In this document: positions 9,693 to 20,209 of the stretch, one piece after another
Position numbering within the stretch: the stretch's first letter is position 1
Layout of the letters: each line of letters opens with the position of its first letter
Source: Adineta vaga
Lineage: Eukaryota; Rotifera
Length of the DNA stretch: 64,000 bases
Direction of reading: 5' to 3'
Assembly (NCBI GenBank): GCA_021613535.1
Contig: CP075496.1
Coordinates: 10,850,001 to 10,914,000, forward strand
Notes under the pieces: generated by a model
The model's input: the letters and a program-made list of their open reading frames with translations, nothing else
Database searches by the model: none
What the model was told of the DNA's origin: nothing
Translations under genes and position numbers: made by a program

Positions 9693-12325
9693 TTATTCGT
9701 CATTATCATCTTGTTCAAATAATCCTTCTGATCGTCGTAAACGATAGAAAGATGTTAACATTCGAAACATGAATGTTGCAGGTACAGTTATTGTACTTGA
9801 TGTTTCTTCCATCATTGCATGATTACGTTTTATTGTACGACAAATAAGATCACTATCATCAATGGGTGTTTGTGCCAATGGTGAAAAGATTTTTATATTA
9901 CTAAACAAATATACATAGAGAATAAGTACGCAGAAAAATAAGATATAAACATACTAATCAATTCCACTTGATGCTAATATAGGATAATCTAATGGATGTG
10001 GTTGAACACAATTAACAACATGTTCATCAGCTTGTATAATTCGTACGATATTACCAGTAAATTTATTCCAAATGAATATATGTCTAGAAATATATATTTA
10101 TCTTCTTTTTTTACATATGATTGTATACTTTCTACAAAAACTTTTACCCGCAATCAGAACCTGACATTACATATGAATCAGACCAAAAATTTGCTTCTTT
10201 AATCATTGTACGTGCATTCCGATGGCCATCATATGAATTGATTATACCAAGACTAGGAACATTTTTTAGAAGATTTTCTTCATGACATCGTTCTGCTTCA
10301 CGACGTTTCATTATACGATCCCATTTAGCAGTCATTAATGGATGACGATTCCGTCGAGATGAAGCAGAATTCTCTGTTGTTGCTGGCGTAGATTGAGAAT
10401 CTTCATTATCTTCCTAATAACATTCAAGTTAAAATATGAAGTAAATGAAATAATACTTTCAATGGAATTACATCTTCGTCATCTTCATTAACACTATCTT
10501 CGTTGTCATCTTCATCATCATTGTTTTCGTCGCCTTCTTCTGTGGTATTTCTTCTTCGATCACCTCCAAACAAAACGTCGAAAAATCCAGTTCGCTATAA
10601 TTAAAAAACAAAAGAATGATTTCAAGGAAGACTTGCAGCTGAAGAAACAAACATCTTGACTATTTCTGATTCCGTATCGGACTTGTTGCTGCTGCTGCTG
10701 TTGTTGTTGTTGTTGGCTCAATGGGTGGTGGTGATGGAGGTAATTCTACAATAGGACTAGTGATAATTGGCGTAGATTGAGTTTGTTCTGTTGTTTCAGT
10801 AGTTGCTGAGGGTGAGCCACCATTATTAGTTGTAGCTGTTGTTGATTCACCTTCTTCATTGTTTGTTTCGGTGCCAGCAACGAGCTGTGTTAATATATCA
10901 CTCATACGTTGCATAAAAAAGTTTTGTAAATTACGATTTCGTGTTGTTCCTGTTGTTGATGATTGTTGTTGTCGTTCATTTAAATTCGAATCAGTATTTG
11001 TTGATGCCGATTGTTGAGTATCATTAGTATTATTACTATCGACAGTAGTAGTTTCTGTTGTCGATGCTGATGATAGTTCTGTTTCTTGTTCATTAATTGG
11101 ACGAGAATCAGGACCTGTAATCAAAACATAGACATGAAATAAAGATTTGTATGTAACTAGATTAATCTACCTGTATCACTCCAATCTCCTCGAAGACGTA
11201 ATCGTTTAAATTGAGAGGGCTTCTTTTGTGACGTCGTGGGAGATTCATTTGATGTTGTTTTACTTTCATTAAGATTTACGCGTAATTTTTTTTCATTTCG
11301 ATGTTCAGTCAAACGTTCTTGAGATTGTTCTTGAGATAGTGTTTGTTTTGGATCCAGTAAATAGAGTGATTCCGATGAATATGATGCTAAAATTTCTGTA
11401 CCATGTTGATTAAACACAACAGATGTTATACGTGGTGGTCGTTTTACTTTACGATCAGTCAGAACAAAACGAGATATAAGTCCATTTATAGAACCTTCAC
11501 ATCGACGAAAGGTTGCCGTATCAGATTGAGAAAGAGTAGTCAGTTTTCGATGATCATAAAGACGAACAGACTAGATATACAAAAGACAGATATTTAAACT
11601 AAGTTAAATTTTATATTTCAATAGACAAAAAATAACTGACTGAATCAGAACAACCGCAAACAATTTCATATGGATTCATTGAATTAACATCAATTGATGT
11701 AATACCCCATTTACTTTTGATCAATATATCATCGTTGCAATGTGCTTTTAAACAATTACTTTTTGTTCTTAGATCATATAATCGTACTGTGCAATCATCT
11801 AAATTGTAATAATAAAAGAAAACATGAGTAAAGTAATTTCTTTTCATAAACAAGAAAATATTTACCAGAACATGAAAAAAATAAACTTGGTGTACGTGGG
11901 ATAACTCTTACTTCATAAGTTGTTGCTGCTCCATGACATGTAAAACATCCATCGTTACTATGCGAAATTTGTGGTCGATCAAAATCCGTATGAAATATAA
12001 CACCATCTCCAGAACAAGAAACAACACGACGATCATTTGTTTCCGGTAGAAATCGAGCAGAAAAGATATTTTCTCTATGACCACTATGAATACTTGTCAA
12101 AACTTTCGTTGTATATGGATCGGTAACAATAAGATGTTGATCATCAGAACCTGATAATATTGCTGAACCGCGATCATTCCAGCATATCGTATTTACACAA
12201 CCACGATGTACATTCAATGTTCGATCTAATTTCAATCGTCGTGTTATAGAAGCTGAATTTTTCAATTTAACTAATAAACGTCGATGAGAAAGAAGACCAT
12301 ATTGCCTTTCCGATAAATAGGGCAT
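9693..12325 (-). CDS. DCAF6: DDB1- and CUL4-associated factor 6 (WD40 substrate receptor)
   Basis: About eight exons: 12325-11866, 11798-11641, 11570-11171, 11114-about 10750, 10594-10472, 10413-10148, about 10087-9957 and about 9902-9693. The N-terminal WD40 repeats match DCAF6 closely ([50 protein letters not shown]). Then come the family's '[13 protein letters not shown]' and 'QRMSDIL' motifs, a long Thr/Ser/acidic linker, and C-terminal WD repeats '[32 protein letters not shown]' and '[31 protein letters not shown]'. The protein ends in acidic residues. DCAF6 proteins recruit substrates to CUL4-DDB1 ubiquitin ligase. The exon 4-5 junction is uncertain: the frame runs to a stop near 10660, and only an earlier donor (exon end 10750) keeps phase. 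The start is 103 bases downstream of the PMPCA stop. Confidence 0.92.
10684..10716. repeat. Trinucleotide repeat (GCT/GTT) in DCAF6 linker
   Basis: A run of GCT then GTT triplets on the plus strand, reading as a Thr-Ala tract on the minus strand at the end of exon 4 of DCAF6. It lies in the stretch that the alternative donor would remove. Confidence 0.8.
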
Positions 12326-12428
12326 CTGAAAAATAAACAGAGCATTTGAAATAGAGTTATTTTCTTGTTTTTATTTTTATTCAATGAACGGAAAACAAAT
12401 TCGCCTAACAAAATAGGAAAAGAAATAT

Positions 12429-14642
12429 TTAACCAAAAATACGCCAACGTGTTTTCGGTGATAGTTGTCGTTGTATTGTTTCAGATATTTGTGCATATGA
12501 ACGCATTTGATTTAAACCTTTACCAATACCAACTAAAGCAAGTGGTGTACTAAATATTTTTCGAGCTACTTGATGAATATCTTCAGCTTGAATACGACGT
12601 ATTCGATTGAAATAATAATCAGCTTGTTGACGTTTATCAACGAAGAGTACTTGTCGAGCTACATCTTCAAAAACAACTGGACGTTGTTCTAAATTCATAA
12701 ATAACATCGATTGTAATTGTGTTTTAGCTCGTTCAAGTTCAACAGATTCCGGTAGATAAGATACAAGATAACCTATTTCACGTATGGCAACATCGGTCAT
12801 ATTACGGAGATAGGATGGATAACCACCAAAATGAAAATATAAGCATCCTGAATCAGTGTAAGCTTGATTATAAGATATCGCTGTTTTGATTTCTTCATTT
12901 CTATTGATAGAAAAAAAATTAGTAAGAAGCAATATTCTCTTTTATTATCATTGTTTTAAACTTACCTGTTGAGAACATTCATGTAGAAACGAGAATAAAG
13001 TCCTTTACCTGGACCACCAGCACTAAATGAACCACCGCCACCTAACAATTGACTTAATACACAAGCAGCAACAAATTCCTGTTCGTCTTTATGAGATGGA
13101 GCTATTGTAATTAGAGAATTTAGTATTTCTTTATCTAATATATAAGTATATATATGTTTAAGTTTACCTTCAAAACCTAATCCGATATGAGCAATTTCTG
13201 GTAAAGGATCAGCACCAAATGATAAATGACTTAGATCACGTTCTTCCTATATATTAAAACAGAACAAAGTTCCTATTATTCTATTGATCTAATTCATATT
13301 TTAAACATCGTTCACATTAGAAAAAACTATCATCTATTAAGCTGTACTAATCTTATTACCATAAGAGTTCCACCAATCCACACAGCTTTGTTATCTGCTG
13401 AAGTTTGCTCATCAACGTTCTTCTTGTCATTTTTTGGTACAGAAAAATATTTTTTCCCTAAATCAACAAGTTGTTGATGATCAATTCCAACACCAGCAAG
13501 TACCATTCGTTCTGGTTGATAGAATTCTTTCATATATGATCGTAATATTGATGCATCTATTCGTGTAATATTTTCTTCTGGTGTATATTTTGGTAGACCT
13601 AATGATTTCTTTCCATAGCCAGCCTTAAAAAAATATCGAATAGAATAAAAAATACATCATTCAGAAGTGCAAAGAACTTATTTACAGCATGAATCATATC
13701 AGTTAAAAGAGGTGTTGGATCATATCGTCGATTTTTCAAATCATCGATTTCATTGAAAACTGCTGCTTGTGCACCTTCGATCTACGAGAAAAGAATTCGA
13801 AATAGTTCATAAGGAAGACATCAAATTCCTACTTCTTCTGGAAGTAATTTTGGACGAAATATGGTTTCTGAAAGTAATTCAATAACACGTTCAAGTCCAC
13901 TTGTTCGACAAGACAATGCATAGATAATAACATCTCTATACAGATGAATAATTGAATTTTTGAAGAAAAAAACGCACTTTCTTTCATTTACCGTGCTGTT
14001 TGACAATCGCATATTGCATTTACTTGATGTAATGAATCGATCACTTGTTCACGATTTTCGTACTTTTTTGTTGACTAAAAAATCTTTCAAAATTACTTTT
14101 CTTTCTTCTTCAAACTATTCTTACCATAAATGCTAATTTTTCGAGAAAGTGTGAAACACCACTGATATACTTTCCTTCATATCGAGGTCCCGCAGAGATA
14201 ATAACTAGAATTAAATTAATAAAAATTAAAAAAGAACAATCAAACTATATTCATACCTCCAACAGTACAAAAGTCACCAAATAGTTTCTCCGAAGCAATC
14301 TTTCAATATAATCAAATCAATGATCAATATAAGAAATATAAAACATGAAATATACTAACTCGAAGACCATTATCAAGTTTAGTCACATTTGTTTCATATC
14401 GATTTGCATCTGGTATAGCATATTTTACAGATGGTAACCCCAATGGTGATTTTGATAAAGCAGGAAAATTATAAACTGATGATACAGTTGAATCCCGTCC
14501 AAGACTCGGAGAACTTTCTACATGACGCAATCTAAACGTTTGATAATTATTATATGAAAATAATGTTTGAAGAAAATTGCATCTACCTGCGAAATATACT
14601 AGGTGACGTTTGTCGACAAAATAAACGAACTGCCTGGAGCAT
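12429..14642 (-). CDS. PMPCA: Mitochondrial processing peptidase alpha subunit
   Basis: Multi-exon gene on the minus strand; exon 1 is 14642-14588, exon 2 14531-14360, and the last exon ends at the stop 12429-12431. The N-terminus [19 protein letters not shown] is a basic, Arg-rich presequence. Downstream segments match MPP-alpha: '[10 protein letters not shown]', '[24 protein letters not shown]' (where the catalytic subunit would have HxxEH), '[23 protein letters not shown]', '[26 protein letters not shown]', the glycine-rich substrate loop '[26 protein letters not shown]', and '[32 protein letters not shown]'. The alpha subunit binds presequences in the matrix heterodimer with MPP-beta and lacks the zinc site, as here. 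Not every internal exon edge was verified. Confidence 0.95.
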
Positions 14643-14893
14643 TTTGATCGATTACAAAACAGAGAAAGATAGTTTGCAGAAATAATGATAGTTTTTACGT
14701 ACTAAACTAGGTATCAACTGTGTTATTGGTGAAACTAATAAACGAATACTCGATCATTCATGTGTAGGACGAACTCAACGACTTTTAGCGACGTCTGCCG
14801 GAATGACATTTCTTTGTACACTTATTCTAAGGTATTTATTAGCGATTTTTTTTCCTTTATCACATTTTATTTTCTAAGAAACAAAAACATTCA

Positions 14894-15433
14894 TTAGACA
14901 ATATCAACTGTACTATTTTGATTCATCGTCGATCGAACTGTTGTTAAAAGATCGACAATATCCATTAAACGATCACCCAATTGAATAGCCAAATCACGTG
15001 TTAATGATCCATTGAAATTAATAACAATTTTTGACATAACAATATTATTTGAGTTGATCGAATGTTCACTGAATAAAAGTTCACAGAGAAGACTACCATT
15101 TTTCCTATCAATGAATGTATTATTAATTGAGACAAAATCTTCAGATGCATTTGAATGAAGAACAACAGAAATAGAATCATTATTACGGCTAAAGTTCGAT
15201 TGAAATACGTGCGGTTTATCATTAATTAAGGGAAGATGAGTTGTGTCCTCTTCATATGGAGTTGTTGTTGTTTCCGTACTAGATACAGTGACGGAATGTT
15301 GTATGGTTCTTGGTTCAATTGGATATGCTGATGTCATGTAGGTTTTTGCAGAAGAAGTCGTATTTATTGAAAAAATTGATTTACAATTAGAAACAAGCAT
15401 GTAAGAAAAGAAAAGAAGAATATGAATTGTCAT
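14894..15433 (-). CDS. Small secreted Ser/Thr-rich protein, unknown
   Basis: Single-exon frame of 179 residues. The first about 18 residues (MTIHILLFFSYMLVSNC) are a clear signal peptide. A Thr/Ser-rich segment (TVSSTETTTTPYEEDTT) follows, then a mixed region with several N-glycosylation sequons (NFS, NAS, NGS twice, NST). Only two cysteines, and no membrane anchor. No family recognised. It is probably a real secreted product because of the signal peptide and sequons, but this rests on one strand-specific frame only. Confidence 0.55.
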   Translation of the reverse strand: MTIHILLFFSYMLVSNCKSIFSINTTSSAKTYMTSAYPIEPRTIQHSVTVSSTETTTTPYEEDTTHLPLINDKPHVFQSNFSRNNDSISVVLHSNASEDFVSINNTFIDRKNGSLLCELLFSEHSINSNNIVMSKIVINFNGSLTRDLAIQLGDRLMDIVDLLTTVRSTMNQNSTVDIV

Positions 15434-15906
15434 ATTGAATCAATAGAATGAGGCATTATTCTTCTTTTCGAATCTATATATATATACATATCTTATTTTC
15501 AAACAATGACCGACGATTATGAACAGACTATTCAAAAGAATGAATGATTTATGATTGCACTTTTTTTCGTATTGGATAATACTATGTTTTACTGCTATTG
15601 AACTGCAATATTTGTTTTGTCTGTTTTACATCATAATAGAGAGAAAAAATCTTCTCAAATATCGTAAAAAATTCAATCAATATGTTGACATTAATAGTGT
15701 TACCTTTCGTCATTTCATCTTCTTTACTTGATTAATAAAGAGTAGGTGGAATATCAAAAAAAAGAAACCTTCTATACTCTTTGTAAAACATGAAAAGAAT
15801 GAAGTAGCAAAGGTAAATAATTCGAATGATATTACATATAAAAATGGGATAGTTATAAGCAACAGCATCTATTTGTAAAAAAAGAAGTGTGAAAAGAGTA
15901 AGAAAT
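15434..15906. other. Intergenic, divergent promoters
   Basis: AT-rich spacer between the secreted protein (minus) and the first four-TM gene (plus). No coding frame seen. Confidence 0.5.
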
Positions 15907-16819
15907 ATGTTACCTCCTGTACCAGTTGTTCAACCAACAATTCCTGTTAAAATAGAACCACCATCATCATTGCCATTATTACCAGAACAACCTGTCACAT
16001 CGATATTATGGAAAACAAAATTTCCAACAATTTTCTCGAGTATAATTTGTTTTCTTCAATATGGAATTACATTTATTATTATTGGATGTGAAATTGGTAG
16101 TGTACTTATTGACATGGTTACAGCTACAATTTATGTTGGCTTTTGGGCGAGTATATTTTTTATTAGTGCATGTATTTCACAAGGCGTATCATGTATGTTA
16201 CACTCTTATTGATTGAAAAATGATCCTTTTGAGATATTATTTTCTAGCTTGTTGTTGTCGCGGTCGTCCTTGTGCAACATTTGCACTTATAAATCAATGT
16301 ATAGCATTAGTCTTTGCAACTTGTGTTATTGGATTTGACGCATACTTTATTAGTTATCCAACAACATGTTTTTTTCCTTCAGATGTTTGTAGTAGTTCAT
16401 CAAATACGCGCGGTGTATTTTTTTCAACAACGAATTTCTATAATGTTAAAATCCCATTAATCAAAGGGCAATTAGCTGCTGGTGCAGTGATGTTTGTTTT
16501 ATGTTTAATTTGTATCGCGATCTATATTTTTACTGCAATGCAAGTATATCGAGTCAGTAAACCCTCGACTACTTATCCACCAACACAATATACATCAACA
16601 GCAACAGCACAGAATATTCCACCAGTACTACCAACAGGACCTGATGGTTTAATCATTGCTCCACCGCTTCAAAATGTTCGTCCACGTAAACCTGGTTCTC
16701 CTCTATATCATCGTCCTATGATTCATCTTGATACTAATGATGTTCATACAAATGATCTAATATGTCCAACTTGTAATTCAGTGATGGCTTTAACTTTACA
16801 TAATAAATCATCAGTATAA
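15907..16819 (+). CDS. Four-transmembrane protein, paralogue 1
   Basis: Exons 15907-16192 and 16248-16819, 285 residues. The start is the ATG at 15907 (MLPPVPVV); an upstream GTG at 15889 was ignored. A Pro-rich N-terminus precedes four hydrophobic segments: TM1 'TIFSSIICFLQYGITFIIIGCEIGSVLID', TM2 'IYVGFWASIFFISACISQG', TM3 'FALINQCIALVFATCVIGFDAYFI', TM4 'GAVMFVLCLICIAIYIFTAMQVY'. The intron falls just after TM2, before a Cys/Arg-rich loop (CCCRGRPCAT). The TM3-TM4 loop has conserved Cys (TTCFFPSDVC). The C-terminal tail is Pro/Thr-rich with a terminal 'CPTCNS'. It belongs to the same family as the genes at 17316 and 57204 (shared intron site and loop pattern). The topology resembles MS4A/MARVEL-type proteins, but I do not recognise a named family. 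Confidence 0.8.
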
Positions 16820-17315
16820 TCAATGACTTACTATGTATATAAAGAAAATACAAAGACTATTTTTACTTTTGAATATACGGATCTATATATTTCATTTGAT
16901 GAACAGATTATTTCTTTTGAATAAATATTTTGTTAATCATTAAACACTTTTAGAAAGAGATCATATATCAGTTGAAATTTTATTATATACATAAACGTGA
17001 GAAAAGTAGTGATTCTCGATGAAGATTGAATTACATTTGATCTCTTCATTGTATATGAATATACTATTTCACTGATCAGATTTATCTGACGACAAATATA
17101 AGAGTGTCAATTTGAATGGTTCAATACATCAATTTTCTTTGGAATCTTATTGTTGAAAGTGCACGTTATTTTTTATGAGATGTTTGTTTGAAACAAGAGA
17201 AATTGGAAATAAAAGTAAAGAAAAAAGAAAACCTAGTAATCGATTGATTGATCAAACAAAAAAATACAATGAATACCATTGACTTAGAAAGAATGCAAAT
17301 TAAAATATCATAATC
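16820..17315. other. Intergenic between two four-TM paralogues
   Basis: AT-rich, with no coding frame. It holds the promoter of paralogue 2. Confidence 0.5.
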
Positions 17316-19035
17316 ATGAATAACAATGTTGACGAAATTGAATTAGAAAAACGATGGCATGACAAATTCCCATCAATTCTCTCTGGTCTATCTGCTTTCT
17401 ATCTATGTCTTTGTACAGTTGCTATCATCGGTTGTGAATTAGGTAGTGTTCTTATTGATCAATTTAATAGTACAATTTATGTTGGATTTTGGTCAAGTTT
17501 ATTCTTCATAGTCGCATGGATATTACAAGGACTTGCCGGTATTTTGATAATTTCATTATGATATAGTTATTTTTTGTTTCATTGACATTATAGTATCTCG
17601 CTGTCGCACTCGTCAATGTGCAACATATACACTTATATTTCAATGTATTTCATTAGTTTTTGCTGCATGTATCATTGGTTTCGATGCTTATTTTCTAGTT
17701 TATCCTACGACATGTTTTTTTCCAATATCATCATGTAATAGTAATGGAACGAGTCGTGGAATATTTTATTCGAAAAGGAATTTTAATGATATTAAAATTG
17801 TATTAATTAAAACACAGTTAGCAATTGCAGCAGTGATGTTGGCTTTTTTTATCGCATATATCATAATGTATACTGTAACGCGTATGCGATTAAAGACTAA
17901 TAAACAATCGATATCCAAAGATTTGAACAAATCGAAAACAATTTTAATTAATGATACCAATGATGCAGTTTCAGAAAGAACAACATATGTTTTAACGACT
18001 ACTGAAAACATAATGAAGTCTTTATCGCCATCAACTACAGATATAGATGTTACTACTAAATCTGATGATATACAGTCTACTGTTCCAACGAAAATCACAG
18101 ATCTCGTTGTTACGGATGTTGACGAAAAAATTATGGAATTTCAACCAACTTCAACTGAAAATCATTCTACTAAAAATGTACTATTGACAGAAACAACGTA
18201 TGTTGTAAGCACGAATGAACAAATCGAAAAATCTGTACCATCGTCAACTACATGTACTAATATATCAACAAAAAAGACACATACTGTCACTACAAATAGA
18301 AACGTAGGGAAACCGTTATCATCATCATCATCAAATATTCGTTCGAATGTTGTCATAAATAATCGTAATACTACAAATCGAATTCCAACAGTACAGAAGA
18401 CACATGGTTTAACAACTGAAAAAAGTATTACAAAATCTTTATCGCGTTCAACTACGCGTTCAAATATTCCAGCTAAAGATCGTATCACTAGAAATAAAGT
18501 TTCGTCGACAGCAGCAGAGACACATACTTGGGATGTTAATAAAAATACGACAAAATCTTTACCGTCGTCAATTATAGATGTAAATATTTCAACTAAAATT
18601 GATGATAAAAAACCTATCATCTCACCAAAATTCACTCAATTCAATGTTGTAAATGTTGATAAGACCGTAACGGAATCTTTCTCATCGTCGACCTTCGATA
18701 TGAATATCTCATCTTGGAATAATAATACTAAAAGTGTACGTTCAACAAAACCGACACCAATACATATTTGGGATACCGATGAAAACGGCATCAAAAATGT
18801 ATCACCTTCAGAAACGGACATGAATGTTTTGGCCTGGATGAATCATACTACCAATTCAGTTATATCAAAAACTATGGATACAGACACTTCGATAACTCAT
18901 GAAAAGATTTTATCAAATATAAATATGCCTACTTTGACTTTAACGAACACTACAACACAAACTTCTTTCAGTGAATCTCCCTATCGTTCTCGATGGTCAA
19001 TTAATTCCGATAATTCCCTTCCAGTTGAATTATAA
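17316..19035 (+). CDS. Four-transmembrane protein, paralogue 2, with long Ser/Thr repeat tail
   Basis: Exons 17316-17538 and 17594-19035, 554 residues. The first about 200 residues align along their length with paralogue 1: 'IIGCELGSVLIDQFNSTIYVGFWSSLFFIVAWILQGL', 'CATYTLIFQCISLVFAACIIGFDAYFLVYPTTCFFPISSC' and the last TM near 'IVLIKTQLAIAAVMLAFFIAYIIMYTV'. The intron site is the same. Unlike its relatives it carries about 350 further residues of Ser/Thr/Asn-rich sequence made of degenerate units of roughly 40-50 residues around 'K-S-L-x-S-S-T-T-D-x-N-I-S-T-K'. The tail is probably disordered and would be on the same side of the membrane as the C-terminus. Function unknown. Confidence 0.8.
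17950..18930 (+). repeat. Degenerate about 45-residue Ser/Thr repeats in coding sequence
   Basis: Seven or so diverged units, each with a 'K-S/x-L/F-S-x-S-T/S-x-x-D/N-x-N-I-S/A' core preceded by 'T-D/N-x-N/E'. The unit edges are approximate and were judged by eye on the protein. Confidence 0.6.
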
Positions 19036-20209
19036 AAAGATCGATAAACATATTTTTACCTAATACAGAAGGTAATTATCTCTTTTTCTGTATATATATT
19101 CAATAAATCGAACTTTATTTTTACAATTTATTACTATATAATTATTCGATTCGTTGCTTCAAAATACCTGGAGGTATATACTTTTCTTCTTTTTTTATAT
19201 GAATATTTTCAATCATTTATTCTTTTGAATTGAATGTGTTTTTTTTCTCGATCTATTCAATCAAACGAATAAATACATCAATCATCGAATATATACGTGT
19301 ATGCAATGCAATGCAATGCAAGCGACAATACGAATTTTATATTGATTAACCATTACTGACATCTACTCCTGTTATCTATATATTTCGAAACAAGAACCAA
19401 TAATAAAAACTCGTATGATTCATTCATTATTGTATTATTATTATATTATTTAACCCTACACCGACGACTAAGTAAGAAGAAGATAAACACACTGTGAATC
19501 AAACGAGAAAAAAAAAGATAGAAGAAAGAATGAGAGTAAGAACGAAATTTTATATATATTCATTCTTCCGATTTATTTGTGCAGGTCAGCTTAACTAAAC
19601 AACTAGACGACAGCTTACTGTTTTCTTTTTTCTTCTTTATTCTATTTCTTTCTCTAGAAAATGTCAAAGTATTGTCATCAATCTATTGTTCAAAGCAAAG
19701 GCAAAAAAAATTTCTCAATTTGTTTGTTTCATCTAAATTTGAAATTTGATCTTATCAATTCTTTTCTAATTGTCTTTCTTCTTCTTCTTCTTCTTCGTTT
19801 TTTTTGACCCTGACATTCGTCATCTTTTTTCTTCTATGAGAATAAAAGAACATCATAAGAAATACTGTGCGTATTGAGAATAGAAAGGATGATACGGATG
19901 TGTACGTCGCCTATTACCATTACGTACCATCATTCTTGCTACCTACGCTCGCGAGCATGTATACACACATCGCAAGCCATAAAGTAAGCAAAAGAAACGA
20001 GACAAAGACAGATGTTCTGTTCTATTCTATACTATTCTTTGTTTAATATGTATACACTCTCATAGAAAGAAAAAACAGAACACTAGCTACTGAACAAGAG
20101 TAGTCAATGTGACTAGAAGAGTACAAGATAAATATGCATGACCTGATTTTATTTTATTTATTTAGAATATGTTGTTAGTAGGCAGTTTGAAAATTTTCTT
20201 TCTTATGTG
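19036..20209. other. Long intergenic / 5' region of MRTF
   Basis: No coding frame. It contains a (ATGCA)4 tandem array at 19301-19320, pyrimidine tracts near 19750-19800 and purine-rich stretches. Likely the promoter and 5' UTR of the MRTF gene. Confidence 0.5.
19301..19320. repeat. (ATGCA)4 pentanucleotide repeat
   Basis: Four perfect copies of ATGCA, the only clear pentanucleotide array of this type seen in the window. Confidence 0.9.

Noticed and set aside
17766-18821. Several minus-strand frames opposite the four-TM paralogue 2 tail
   Set aside because: They are antisense shadows of a Ser/Thr-rich coding sequence and show the Val/Phe-rich composition expected of that.
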